A stretch of DNA of 64,000 bases from Anisus vortex (taxonomy: Eukaryota > Mollusca > Gastropoda > Planorbidae), in assembly GCA_949126835.1 (NCBI GenBank), contig OX421498.1:36365306-36429305 (forward strand), given 5' to 3'. A program made the position numbers and the translations under genes. The first letter of the stretch is position 1, and each line of letters begins with the position of its first letter. Below are positions 37,501 through 49,189 of this stretch, one piece after another. The notes beneath the pieces were generated by a model. That model was not told the origin of the DNA and searched no databases. It saw only the letters and a list, made by a program, of their open reading frames with translations.

Positions 37501-40500
37501 AGAAAAAAAAAATAGCCAGAACTTTATTGCATACTTGTTTTTCAACTGTAGACAGGTTACAGAGATAAGGGTCTGTAGGAGAAAGTTTAGGATCATCAGG
37601 CTGCAGAAAAAAATACAACAGTATAATGCATTTTTATTTTGTAGGAAATATACTTTTATGTTTAAGGATTTTTAGTAATAATAATTATGTGACATTCTCA
37701 AACTAATTGGTTATATTTTCAAAATCAGTTACCCTAGCACAAAGATCACAAATATGATCTGCAGGTGCTTTATCCTCTGATTTTATCAAAAAACAAATTG
37801 CATGTTGCCAAAATTTACAGTTGGAACACATAACCATTAGACCATCATCCTGAAAAAATATGCTATGAATATAAGTTGGTTTATGTAAATGTTGATATTT
37901 ACATCTTTTTATAATATATACAGTCATAATACAAATATTTAGTAATAACTACACACATCTAACATAAGTACTTTACTGTTACTTACTTCATTACATCCAC
38001 AAGGACATCTTACAAGAAAATTTTCCTCTTCAATATCTGGTTTATCAGGGCTTTTGTGCAGATCTAAAAAAAAAAAAAAATTACAATTAGTTTTTGTTTT
38101 GATAAATTAGAATATGACTCTAACATTAAAGTAAAGTTCTTGTTAGAATTTATCTATATCATCTTAGTTTTTTTTTATTACGCCTAATTGTATAGGATTC
38201 CCTTAGTTTATATCCCTTAGTTCATTGCAATGAACTTTTTTCATAGTCTTCTAAAAGAAAATGTTTGTGTGAGTCGTTAAAAAAATACATAAATAGATTC
38301 TTTTGAGGTAAATTATTTATTGTAGGATTGCATTACAGCAGATTGAGAGCTAAGACTGTTTGGAAAATAACATATTTATTTCATCGTTATATTTCAAATT
38401 ATCATGTAAGTAACACAAATTGTTAAGTACGTATATGAGACATACTTTACAAAATAGCTTTTACAAATGTAGATGCTAGATTCAATTACAATACAATAGT
38501 AGTTAAATGCTATTTTCTACCTGGTTTCTCTGGGCTTAATTTCTTTTTGGATGCCATATTGTCTTTTACTTCTTTGTTGTGATTAGAAAAACTGTTTGCC
38601 TTCTCAGCTTGAACTTCTTGCACTGCATTATTCTGATGTTTTTTTTTAATGAATGTTATTAAAAAAATGTCAATTAAGTTGCTAAAACCAAACATTGTTT
38701 TTAACATCAGGCATTTGGTGAAATGATAATTTTAATAAATTTGGTTCATATGGTACTTACTATTGTTTTTAATTGTGCCATCCATGATGACTAAAATTGC
38801 TCTTTGTAACAACATTTATTATAATTTTCATTATTCTTAAAAAAAAATTATTTTGATTACATTAATTATTGAAAAATGTCTTTTTTTTTTATTCTTGTAA
38901 ATTAATCCTTGCAATTTAATAAAAAAAATCAATAAAAACAATTACTTTTACCTCATTGTCTAATCCAGCATTACTAATAGACATAATTTGTTCTGAATGC
39001 TCCATCTCTTCAACTGGTTCATCATGGATTTCAAACTGCTTTTTGCCAGTTTTGATACGCATTTTTACACTATGATATAAGAAAAAGGTCTCTATTAAGT
39101 AGATTTAAGAAAATATATTGCTTCAATGTAAAACAAAAATTCCCTATAGTCCTACTTTAATAGTAATTTTAATTACCAATAATGCTAATATTATAATTAA
39201 TTCAATTAATGTTTTTTATACTAAATTAGTAGCCTAGAATTCTGATTGAAAATGTTTTGGAATAACTTTATCAAAGGTAATTTAATGTAGATGTTTATAG
39301 TTTTAATTTAGCATTCCTTTGAGCTTTTTTATTTGTATATAACAGTATAAAAAAAGACAAATATTTTTTGGCTACATAACAAATATTACAAATTATATTA
39401 CCAAATAAATATATTTTTGTTCAGATGAAGTATTTAAATAATTAATATTTAAAATAAACTAAAACAGAAAAAGACAAAGAAAAAGGAAATAAACTAAAAC
39501 AAAATGACAGAATAAGCAATATAGAAAAATAATGCAATAACATGAACAAAAATATTTTTTTATTTTAGACTTACACATGGAAAGGCTTTAAATTTAGAAA
39601 TGTGAAAGTTATTAATTTAATACAGAAACATTATATTAGTTTGAAATATCTTTTTTATATTGCAATAAATTCTAGGACCTGTCCATTGTACTTAATGTAA
39701 GAGTTAATTTAAATGCTCCACAAAACAAAAAAAGAAACAACATACTATATGTACCATATATACTCGCATATAGGTCACACTTTCTTTACCATAATGTTAT
39801 TTAATTAGGGAGTAAACCCATTCACTCGACACAGTTGAAAAAAAAAGTTTATAAAAAGCACTTCTCTGTAATCAAGACACAATTATCATTCATAGGATAT
39901 GCCTAAATTTTACTATAAAAAAAATATTCTGTCTGCTGACCCATGTTTTGCTCACCAGGCAGCGAAAACCTTAAAATTGTGACGGTTTCAATAGCTTACA
40001 AGGCATGTAAATATAATTCAGACAATCATAGATCTATATGAGTAGTCCAGTTTCAAAGGGCGATAAGTCATTTTGTTGAAATAAAAATTATCCACTGCTT
40101 TCAAAAATATATTTTTTTATGCTGACCTTTAAGAAACATAATATTTAATATTAGAAATATTACCGCAAATAAAAACAAAAAATTATCTCCCTTTAATTAA
40201 AATAAAGTTTCTAAATTTGATTCAATAGTGATGCCAAACAAGTTACGGTATGTTTTGTAATAAAACAAATATTAATTAATGACTAATTATTATTATATAA
40301 ATCCAGTATTATGGTATTCATTACAAGTTTATTAGGGGTATCAAATTAATTTACGTTAAATAGTTGTAAATAAACATTTCCAGCATTTATTGTTTGTCCG
40401 TTTATCTTTTAAACAATAATAATTACAACAATTGCATAATACAATGATATTAAAAAGTCTTTTATAAAATTATTAGAAACAATATTTGTTTTAGAATTAC

Positions 40501-43500
40501 TTAGGTTTAATTTATGTTTAATTATAGAAGATGAGCATAAAAACTTTTTTAAATATAATTAGTCTGTATCAATTAATGAGCGCCTTATCTTTAATTCTCT
40601 TTGCTAATTTTTAATAGCAGATACATATTTAGTCTTTTCTCAGTGAAGTGTAAGTGACCTCTTTGGATGCTTAACACAGCTTTCATGTGCAATAAATACT
40701 GTTCAAAGGTGTAAGTTAAACCAAAAGCTGAAAGAAGAGTAAATGCCTGGCAGTTGAGAATAGCAGATGACTTTTCTAAGCAGCTTCCCTACAGATTTTC
40801 CAGCAAATCAGCACATTTCAATGCCCATTTATTTTAATGTTTAAAATTCCTCTGGCTGCGCTTTAAAATCGCCAATATACCCCCACTTATAAAAAAAAAT
40901 CTACCGTACATCTAACAAAGTTGTAGTAGGATCAAGCCATTTTGGCTTGATGAAGTATGAAAAAATGAGTTGATCAATTTGAAAGTCTTGCCTTTGTTTA
41001 AAAAACTCCGCTTTGAATGCTTTGATGTGCTTCTGAAAAAGCCCAACTAGATCTATTTATCTTAATAAATGTTTTGACATTGATTTCACTCAAGATATAG
41101 GCAAATCCTTTCCAGTGGTCAAACAGTTCAAGTGCTGTTTGACCCAGTCTTTGTAAATGCGTTCAACTCACTGAAAGGTGTAACTCTGTCATTCAGAAAC
41201 ATGGCTTCAACAGTTAGTTTTCCTCATTCAGAACCGGAAAAATGTTTTTTTTAAACAATAAAAGACACCTCTTGGAGGTCTCTCGCATGATTTACAAATC
41301 GCTCTGTATGCCAAGTTTAGCACGCGTTCCTTAGGTTGCTGACCCCTGCTCTAGTATTTCTAGGTTTAATGATTTAACTATTGGTGTTACTCTTGTCAGT
41401 TGTAGATATTTGTTAGTAATGAACCTTGCAGCTAGCTCTTTTGTGAATTTGTTATAATTTTTTAAGGTTTTCTTTAATTGATGAGTCCCATACAAAATTG
41501 CATATTCAATTTCAGGTCTAACTAATGTGAAATAGCATTTTAGTTTTATGTTCTTATTACATTTGTAAAAGTTTCTTTTTATGAAGCCTAATGTTTTGTT
41601 AGATTTTTTAATTAATTCATCAATTCATCTGCATTTTTAGTTTGCGTTAGGTCTTACCATGAATGGAGTAGTTTTTAATTATTTGCTTCTTTTTCTTTGA
41701 TACTCTTAACGGTTGGCAATTTTCTGGGTGAAAAGTTAGATTCCCATTTTTTTCATTCATCTAGGTCTTTTTGCAATAGGTCACTATCTTTTTCTGTCTT
41801 TTTTGTTCGATAAATTATACAATCATCAGCAAATAACTTTACTTTTCTTCCTATGTTGATGCAATTGGATGTCATTAATATAGTAGAGGCCATAGAACAG
41901 TTCATTGTGGAACTCCTGATTTGACAGTTATTGGTGATGATTTAGAGCCCTTAATTATGACAGTTTGTTCTCTACCTATCAGAAAGTCTTGAATCCCCTG
42001 ATGTAAGGAACCATAAATGCCCCAAAAATTTAAGTTTTATTTTAGTAAACTAGTATGGTGAACTTTATTGAATGCTTTGAAAATCTAGTAATCTAGCATT
42101 AATTTGATTGTTATTATTATTATTAGATAGCTAAGAAATCATTAGAAACTTATATAAAATTGAGATCGTGTTAGCCACTGTGCAAGCAGACAATCTATTA
42201 CAATTCTCAGATAAACAAAAGGACAAAAACACTTTTCTATCCCATATGTAAGAACAAATGTATCTAAGTACTCTTTCTTCCAAAAAGCATGGAATGAGTT
42301 GCCTGAACAGACCAGGAAAATCAGTAACTTATCATCCTTTAAAACACTAATCAAAATGCAAGACTAGACTCATATCATGGATAAATGTGGGACACAATCT
42401 TCTTTATAGAAGGAGCATCTGTAACATATATGGTAAGATAAAGATTTGCAATTTACTGGGTGGGGCGTGATCGACAAAGAGAGAAAAAAGCCTGCGCTTG
42501 CCACTATATGAGCCATTACGTTTGAAAAAAATATATATTGGCACTGGCTTTAATGATTGCTTGATTAAATAAATGGAAACTCATCCCTCAATAGTTTATC
42601 TTTGCGTTATGCAAGACAGTAAGTTACTTGTATGGAAATTTCAGATATGAATTTTTTAATTTATGCGTAAAAATGTAATTATAAAAAAAAAAATTCTGTT
42701 AAAGAGGGCATTGTAGCTTTCCAGATTATACTGAGAACTCTCTGCAAGCCAACTACAAAATATTAATTAACTCTTTAACTACCATCTGCCGCATTTTGCG
42801 GCTCAAGCCAGCTGTGTCGCAAGACCACGAGCCGCATTTTGCGGCTCAGAAAACCTTATATATTTATTTTGTACAAATCCAATCCAAGATTTAGAAATAA
42901 TAAACTAACGTCCTTGTTTTGATTCGTCTACTTCCGTATTCGTTTCTTTACAAATGTTAATATTAACTGGAAAACATGTTTTTTGTGTTTAAAAGTGATT
43001 TTTTTGCGATGTCTGGTTTGATTTTCCATTTTTTCCCTCAGTATTGTTATTGTACTTGTGTTTAGTTTTTTGTGTGTATCTTTGTTTTTTTTGAACAAAA
43101 ATTAATGAAATTTGAAGCGAGTGTTTCTAATAGAATTCTAAATAGGATCGCAAAGTTTCTTTTTATTCGGATTATTATTTTTGGAGATATTAAACTGTAA
43201 GTTGAATATTTCTTATTTGTTTGTCTTTGTTTCTAAAACAACATTCTTACTTTCACCTTTACTTTCACACTTATTCTAGAATTTACGCTTTTATTTCTGC
43301 TTATTTTGATATGTAACATTTAGGGTTTCATTCATAATAAAAGCTGTAAAAAAAAGCTTTGATTGCGTTGGGCCTATGTAAAAAAAGAAAATCATGAAAA
43401 CGGGCTGGCCATACGGGGGAAAATGCCATGGTAGCTATTGAGTTAAATAAGTGGGTGCAACTAATACAATGGTGTAACCTCTACTTAAATATATACAGTA

Positions 43501-46500
43501 TATTGCTTTCATTAAGCTTTCAAATTATTAAATCATAAAACAAATATTATAAAAGAGCAAACATACAGTAGCTACTTCTCCAACTGCAATATTTGTTGCT
43601 TCCTCTGCAAACTCAAAAGCATAATCATCAGCTGGGCGAAAACCGGGAGGCTCATAATCAGCTGGAGTAACTTTTAAATATAAAGATAATAAAAAAATTA
43701 AACAAATTGCTTGGTATATATGTTTCTCCATAAAATGATCTTTTTGAAAATATTTCTAGATTGATAAAAATGTACATAAAAACAGTTTAAAAAAACAGTT
43801 TAAGAATTCTGCTCAAAAAGAATATATTTTTTTATAAATGATAGTAACAAATTGTAGATGCTTACATGATAGTCTTTTTTTTTCCCAAAATGTATAAACA
43901 AATTTTGTTTTCTAATCATTATCAAATATTAACTGTTAAATATAGTCTAATATATTTAGAAAGATAACTAGGAGTTTATAAATTGAAGAAAATGACCACC
44001 TTCATCATAATAAAAGAGCTTCATTGTCATCATAACATTATCTGGCAGAGAAGTTAGAGTGTTGGTCAATATGATCAGTGTCCGTAATAGTCTTATAGTA
44101 GATTTTTTTGTTTCTTCTGAAGAATAAGCACTTGCTAATTTCTTATCATTCCTAGTTAAAGACAAGTTTAAAATATTAATTTAAAAACCTAATTTTACAA
44201 TTAATACAATTATAATTAATTAAACAAATGTTGCATCTAAATACATGTATAGGGATACATTCATTAAATTGTTTTAAAAGGGGAAAAATGTATCAACCTG
44301 TAAATGTCTATTTCTCCTTGATTGTTGTAGCTAAACTTAAATGTATATGACTCAATAACACTCTGAAAGAGAACATTAATGCCAAGTTAGTTAAGAATAT
44401 AATTGTGTATATGCAGAATTAAAATTTTTGTTTCTGTAAAGTTCTACAATGATAAACACCCTTAAAATTGATTAATTTGGTGTGCTTATATGGAGAAAAT
44501 CACAATTAAATTATATTTCTATTTATAAAATTCAAATCAATTTTCAACAGATCAATATCTTTCTAGTGAGTAACATAAGGTTAAAATTTAAAAGTGACCC
44601 GATGCTTCTTAAATAGCTGTTTTGGGCCAATTTTCCAGGCCAACTGCCAACATCAGTAATGGTTACTATATCTACACATTTTATAATTTATACACATTTC
44701 AATTTTTAGATCCAGTCTGCAAAATTTGTTCCTACAATTATAAGTAGGTATATGCCTAAAAATTGTACAGCACTTAGCAGACCTTAAAAAATAATTTAAG
44801 TTTTGACATTTAAGCTACAAAATTTAAATTTTGCAATCACCTCTGGGTTGTTTGGATCAACATATATCTGAAAAAAAAAATTCAACCTTTTAAGAACTGC
44901 AAACTATATGATCTATGATTATTTCATTTAATTAGCATATTTGTAGCCTTATGTATATTCACTAATATAAACAGGAAGACTATATAATTAGAGAACAAAG
45001 AACAGGTGAGAGTAATAAATAATGTCAGCCTAGGTTATATAATAAGCACTTTAAAGAACAAATCTATCATTCAACTTACCCCTATAATAAGTGTTTTTAA
45101 CTGAAAAAAAAGTATATTTTCTGATGTGAACATAATTCTCTCAAGTATTTAGATTCTAATTGCTCTAAAATTGAACCAAAATGTTCAAAGTCAATTAAAG
45201 TTAAAATTATAAAAACAAATTTATTAATAATTTAACCTTGTTTTTATTTAGAGTCTGACTTAAACTTAGCAAACCAAAGTAACAAACAACATCATTTAAA
45301 ACCCTAATCATATTCATCATCATAATGCAGGACTAATAAAAAAACAACTAAAGATATGCATATATTATTCCGTAAGGAGGTACATCTGCAACAAATAAGA
45401 TAAGCAGAAAATTTAAAAACTAAACTTTACCACTAGAAAAAGGTCATTTTAGTAAAATTAGGTTATACTTCCTTTTTTTTCTACATTTAATAACTTCTTA
45501 AAGCAGTTTAGTATTTTAAATTTTAATGTTAATATTGTAATTACAACTAGTTTTTTTTTTCAATGACTATCGGTTAAAAGTTATAGTTGCTATAAATGCA
45601 CAAATTCTAAGACAAATAGATCAACGTGTTTGCAGACTCACATATTTTTTGTCTAAGGCATCAAAGCAGCCTTTTACCCATTTTATAACTTGACAAGCCC
45701 CAGGACAAGAGCTTTCATCTCTCAATATTTTTAAGTTCAAATCTGAAAACAATATACTCAAAACTTAACATACAGATATTAAGTGAATCAGAAAAAGGTC
45801 AGAAGAAATAGAAGAAGATGATAGTCACTTGTATAACAGTCTATCAGATATTGAATTTAGCTTGCTCAGTACACCACATTTCCACAATTCAGTTGTTGGT
45901 GTGGGGGAGGCACAAAAACTAGTTGAAGAGGAAGGTCTTTAAAATCTTCTTAAAGTTAAAGGGCTTTTTTGTTTCTGAAATCCTCAATGTTTGAGGCAAA
46001 CTATTCCATAGTTTGGATTCTACAGATTCAAGATCATACAACTAATGACTTGGGAACATGAAAAAAATAATGATTCAGATGCAACCTCATTGTATTTTAT
46101 AGAATACAAGAAAAAAAGAAAAATAATAATTTAGGTACTTTACCTTCTAATGATTTATCTCCATATGCATGTTCTGGAAAAATAGCTCTTAAGTATGTAA
46201 TATTGGATATTGCAACAGCTAAGAGTTTCTTCACAAACAAAGCAGACTTCTGTTCTGTAACTTGTTCATTAGGAAATATTGCTTCCCACTAAAATTCAAC
46301 ATAAAAAAAAAGTTTAGGGTCTTTAATTTTATACAATTATATTTTCACAATATTTTTTAGAAATTAAGCTAAACTTTAAAAAAAACATGTAGACCTACTC
46401 ATACTCAAAAAGTCAATAGACCTATAACTAATCAATGTTAGATTATTATGTTTACAAATGATACCTGACTTGACAGTAATCCAGAAAGAGAAAATGCATT

Positions 46501-48126
46501 ATTATTTATCTTTTTTTTAAACTATACGACTATTACAGACACCGATCATATTGACCAAAACTCTAACTTCTCTGCCAGATAATGTTATGATGACAATGAA
46601 GCCTTTTTTATTTAGGATAATAAAATAGTTATACAAGTACAAGAAAAATGTTAATGAGACTTTTAATGAAAATGACTGCCACCTTACAAAAAATGAGGAA
46701 AAGAGAGCCATATAATTCTTTCATAAAACTAATTTTGCCTCTGCAAAAGCTGTGTAATATACCACATTGTCAATATGCCAGTGAATCGAATCATGACAGG
46801 GGGCAATTAATATGTATATATAATTATATATTAATAATTAAGATAATCAATCAAAAATTAAATGTATTTCATCATAAGTGTCTAAGGAATATTCTGGGCA
46901 AAAGTTACTTTGATCACATCAATAATAAAAAAGTCCTCAAACACTGGAAACAGTGTGAATTTCCAATAATAATGGCAGATCTGGTAAATAAAAGAGAAGT
47001 TTGAGATGGACGGGACATGTACTTCGGATACCAGAAAGCAGACACCCAAAGGTGGCCTTCAATTGGAAATTGAAGAATGGGAAAAGTAGACATAACAGGA
47101 TTCCCCTTGATCAACTGGAGAGCAACCCACAAGAGAGACTTGCAGGCACCTATGTAGTTGGGGATGAGGCTTAGAGGGTTGCAGCAGACAGAAAAGTATC
47201 CAGTCAGACAGTGACACAGCGTTCCCAAGTTTCTGTGCCACAGCGTACAAGGGGATTGAGTGGCCAGCACAGTGCCCATGCAGCCACCCTTACTTTATCC
47301 CAACTAAAGTCAGGTACCCATCAGAGCTGGGTAGACTCAGGAACACCCTACAGACCTGGGAAAAAATCCTAGCCTTAACCAGGATTCAAGTGCAGGACCC
47401 ACCACAGTACACCAGCCAAATGCACTGTCGCTTTTCCACCGTGCCCCTCTTCAGACACATATCGAGTTCTGGAAAATGTTGGCCTCTACAATCATACAGA
47501 ACAAAGCAGACTAACTAATAAATAAATTTAACAAAAAATATTTCAAAATATTTGATAATTGACATCATTATGATTATGAAACCATTTTTTATTTAAATAT
47601 TTTACTACTACTACTAGTCTAGAGTTACTAGAGCCTCTGCCCTCTAGACTAGTAGAGGCAGAGGTCTAATTCCATTTAAATATTTAAATTGATAAATTGT
47701 GATTTAGCCTAAATCTAATTTAGGAAACCAGGAAAACCAATAACCTAACATCATTTAAAACATTAATAAAAATGCAAGACTAGACTCGGACCACGGATGA
47801 GCGTAGGACTCAATAATCTTCTTTATAGAAGGAGCGTCTGTAATGTATAAGATAAGATAAGATCTAATTAAATCAATGATTAATATTATTAATACTTTCA
47901 ACCCTGACGACAGTAGCTTAATTAGTTTAGCCTAGTACCAGTAGCTACTAGTAGTAGGTAGGCGGCGCTAGGCCCCTAAGTCTTAAGTCTAAACACCAAA
48001 CAGTTAAAGTATTAAACAGTTTTTTTAGTTAAACAGTACTGAGTATTTCTGAGTACGGAAAAGGAGTTTAAAATTAAAAGTTTTTACCGTTTTGCCTTGA
48101 GTCCGATGAAGCTGGGCAGTAGCCAT
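31562..48126 (-). CDS. HORMAD1: Meiotic HORMA-domain protein with PHD finger and winged helix (HORMAD1/Hop1 type), 573 aa
   Basis: Chromosome-axis protein of meiosis: it assembles on unsynapsed axes and supports double-strand break formation. Twenty exons (minus): 48126-48088, 46288-46144, 45742-45642, 45100-45080, 44867-44841, 44362-44298, 44151-44000, 43670-43567, 39585-39575, 39069-38952, 38632-38521, 38063-37987, 37849-37733, 37600-37535, 37171-37008, 35981-35864, 34559-34524, 33616-33536, 33010-32933, 31651-31562. They total 1722 nt, in frame throughout. The start MATAQLHRT resembles vertebrate HORMAD1. HORMA domain is about 14-230, with LPDNVMMTMKLFYYDE and TPADYEPPGF diagnostic. A PHD finger spans about 318-361 (C318/C320, C332, C335, H340, C343, C358, C361). 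A winged helix spans about 386-455 (LEYKRMMAPQLARRLGIDNN). A basic stretch KKGRKRAYSK (532-541) near the C-terminus could be a nuclear signal or HORMA closure motif (inference). PHD plus winged helix resembles the Hop1 chromatin-binding region that mammalian HORMADs lack. Confidence 0.93.
32240..32482 (+). other. Unrecognised lysine-rich open frame
   Basis: A 73-codon frame at 32261-32482 (FKRLFYEELAKECKQHKKGT, then LLNKKTNMDKLVKDKKGDPI) looks like a fragment of a protein, possibly a retroelement linker. It lies in the HORMAD intron 31652-32932, opposite strand. No motif identifies it. Confidence 0.3.
35535..35765 (+). mobile_element. tRNA-derived SINE, best copy of the second family
   Basis: A-box-like TATGGTGGCCAAGCGTACTG and B-box-like AAGGTTCTGGGCTAAAATCC, followed by AGTTGGGGTAAAGTAAGGCG. 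Relatives lie at 13450, 16905, 47265 and 63010. It lies in the HORMAD intron 34560-35863. Confidence 0.7.
36150..36780 (-). mobile_element. I-like LINE remnant, RNase H region
   Basis: The reverse strand keeps degenerate RNase H and C-terminal words: TAIVIFIDSQ, TLQ*MLGHIGILGNKKA (stop inside), then a region like the 12590 Cys/His end. Broken by stops. It lies in HORMAD intron 35982-37007, same strand as the gene. Confidence 0.6.
39575..39585 (-). other. 11-nt microexon (exon 9) of the HORMAD gene
   Basis: Reads CCTTTCCATGT, between an AG acceptor (aatttaaag) and a strong GTAAGT donor. It enters in phase 0 and leaves in phase 2. It supplies Pro-Phe-His and the first two bases of a Val codon, turning GEVAT|...|VKMRIKT into GEVATPFHVVKMRIKT, the expected end of a HORMA domain. 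Joining exon 8 directly to exon 10 would shift frame and reach a stop after 12 codons. The call rests on phase and motif fit; no transcript was available. Confidence 0.8.
39745..40080. mobile_element. Possible pogo-like terminal fragment
   Basis: ACCATATATACTCGCATATAGGTC at 39755 on resembles the terminal repeat of pogo-type mariner elements. No opposite end was identified. Confidence 0.3.
40130..41348 (-). mobile_element. hAT element related to 10830-12387, left end missing
   Basis: Shares long words with the 10830 element, including TCAATAGTGATGCCAAACAA, GAACATTTCCAGCATT-like text and a near-identical block at 41060-41240 (compare 12090-12280). The right end, AGGTTGCTGACCCCTG at 41333-41348, is intact. 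Reverse strand carries transposase traces only. It lies in the HORMAD intron after exon 8. Confidence 0.8.
41350..42130 (-). mobile_element. LINE reverse transcriptase fragment
   Basis: The reverse strand, read across stops, gives FNKVHHTSLL, DFLIGREQTVIIK, KVKLFADDCIIYRTKK (the FADD catalytic site), [12 protein letters not shown] and [12 protein letters not shown]. It is fused tail-to-tail to a plus-strand LINE 3' end at 42165. Confidence 0.8.
42165..42442 (+). mobile_element. LINE 3' end
   Basis: GGAATGAGTTGCCTGAACAG, AACACTAATCAAAATGCAAG and the tail TAGAAGGAGCATCTGTAACA, as in the 29700 LINE. Confidence 0.75.
42771..43442. mobile_element. piggyBac-type non-autonomous element, TTAA flanks
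   Basis: 672 bp flanked by TTAA (42767-42770 and 43443-43446). Left end CTCTTTAACTACCAT; right end, reversed, CTCAATAGCTACCAT. Near the left end the hairpin word GCCGCATTTTGCGGCTC occurs twice. No transposase frame. It lies in the HORMAD intron between exons 8 and 9. Confidence 0.75.
45280..45408 (+). mobile_element. Degraded LINE 3' tail
   Basis: ACATCATTTAAAACCCTAAT, AATGCAGGACTAA and GGAGGTACATCTGCAACAAATAAGATAAG follow the order of the LINE tail at 47720. It lies in a HORMAD intron. Confidence 0.5.
46521..46602 (+). pseudogene. Inverted partial copy of HORMAD exon 7
   Basis: These 82 bases match the reverse complement of 44018-44099, all inside exon 7, with 4 differences by eye (about 95% identity). 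The copy keeps an open frame on the plus strand, including LTSLPDNVMMTMK. It lies in intron 1 of the same gene in opposite orientation. It lacks the flanks of exon 7 and both splice sites, so it is a DNA-level partial duplication and not a processed copy. Confidence 0.85.
46640..47245 (+). mobile_element. LINE C-terminal fragment of another family
   Basis: The frame at 46648-47004 plus a continuation encodes NVFHHKCLRNILGKSYFDHI and RWTGHVLRIPESRHPKVAFN, the end of a LINE polymerase of the type often annotated craniofacial development protein 2-like. Stops follow. It lies in HORMAD intron 1, directly beside the inverted exon 7 copy. Confidence 0.75.
47265..47460 (-). mobile_element. tRNA-derived SINE copy
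   Basis: ACTTTATCCCAACTAAAGTC, CAGAGCTGGGTAGACTCAGG and ATCCTAGCCTTAACCAGGAT relate it to 16905-17072. It lies in HORMAD intron 1. Confidence 0.7.
47590..47670. repeat. Imperfect inverted repeat (hairpin)
   Basis: AGAGCCTCTGCCCTCTA pairs with TAGAGGCAGAGGTCT around a CTAG-rich loop, preceded by an ACT trinucleotide run. Confidence 0.6.
47720..47862 (+). mobile_element. LINE 3' end
   Basis: AGGAAAACCAATAACC, ATGCAAGACTAGACTC, GACCACGGATGAGCGTAGG and the tail AAGGAGCGTCTGTAATGTAT then AAGATAAGATAAG: the best-preserved tail in the window. Confidence 0.8.
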
Positions 48127-49189
48127 AATTAAGTTTTCTTCTTTTATAATTAAGTGTTAAAAAGCACTACCTTAATACAAGTTAATCCTATGTGCTGTCA
48201 TAAATATTTAATGTCTGATACTGCTGATACTCAGGTAAATGTTGTACCGGTATTCAGCAGACTTACAATTTCTAGCAGACGATAATTTTGTCACATTTCT
48301 TTTCCCAATTATATTATTATTATTCTTATGTATAATTTTTTTTAAGTATTCTTGTTTCTTTTCATAAATTATTTACAAATTCTCTCTAAAATAATTATAA
48401 ATTTATTTTTAATCAAATATTTCAAGTTTGAATTGCTTTCCTAAGACAAAGTATTTGTATTTATATTTTTTTTAAATTTTAAAGTATTAGCCAAACTGGC
48501 ATTTTAAATCATTTATCCCCCCCTCCAATCTTTAATCACTTTAATCTAGATCTATATGAATGTTTATTTGATTTGATCTAACTTTTACAATTAAAAAACA
48601 TACATTTCTTAAATATTTTAATTGGTATATATTTCAAAAGTATGTACATTATTTTAAAAACATACAATAATAAAAAAAAAAAGAATAATCACTTGTTAAT
48701 ATTTCTTTCGTTTACACGGTTATTTTTTTAAATTATTTTGCAAGCCCTCATTTTGCATCACTTCTTGCCGTAGTATGTTCGGTTGCCAACAACAAACTGC
48801 CAGGCAATTTTATTGGACAAGTATAGCAACTTTAAAAACTTCAGCTTTGTTCTTGTTATTGAGATTTAGGTAAGATTAACCAGTAATTGTTCATTTTAGA
48901 TTTGACAAATACTTTTTTAAAACTTTGCTCATAAAATGTTTCATCTTTAATTTTGTAAATGGCAATATATTTCATCCTTTTTAAATTAGTCACACTCACA
49001 TCCATCGCCACAAGTTTGGTTAAAAAAATGGGATCGGCAATTATCATTATATGTCATATAATTATGCACCCTTAGTTTAGACCTAAGATTATGCAATAGC
49101 CTATTAGTACCTACTATAGCTATAGACTATAGGCCTACTATAGCCGATAGGATAGACTATAACTCTAAATTAGAAATAGGTCAGATAGG

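Noticed and set aside
39069..43567. Direct splice from HORMAD exon 8 to exon 10
   Set aside because: Gives a frame with a stop after 12 codons and loses Pro-Phe-His; the 11-nt exon solves both.
46648..47004. Independent 118-codon gene in HORMAD intron 1
   Set aside because: Its C-terminal half is the end of a LINE polymerase, followed by stops.
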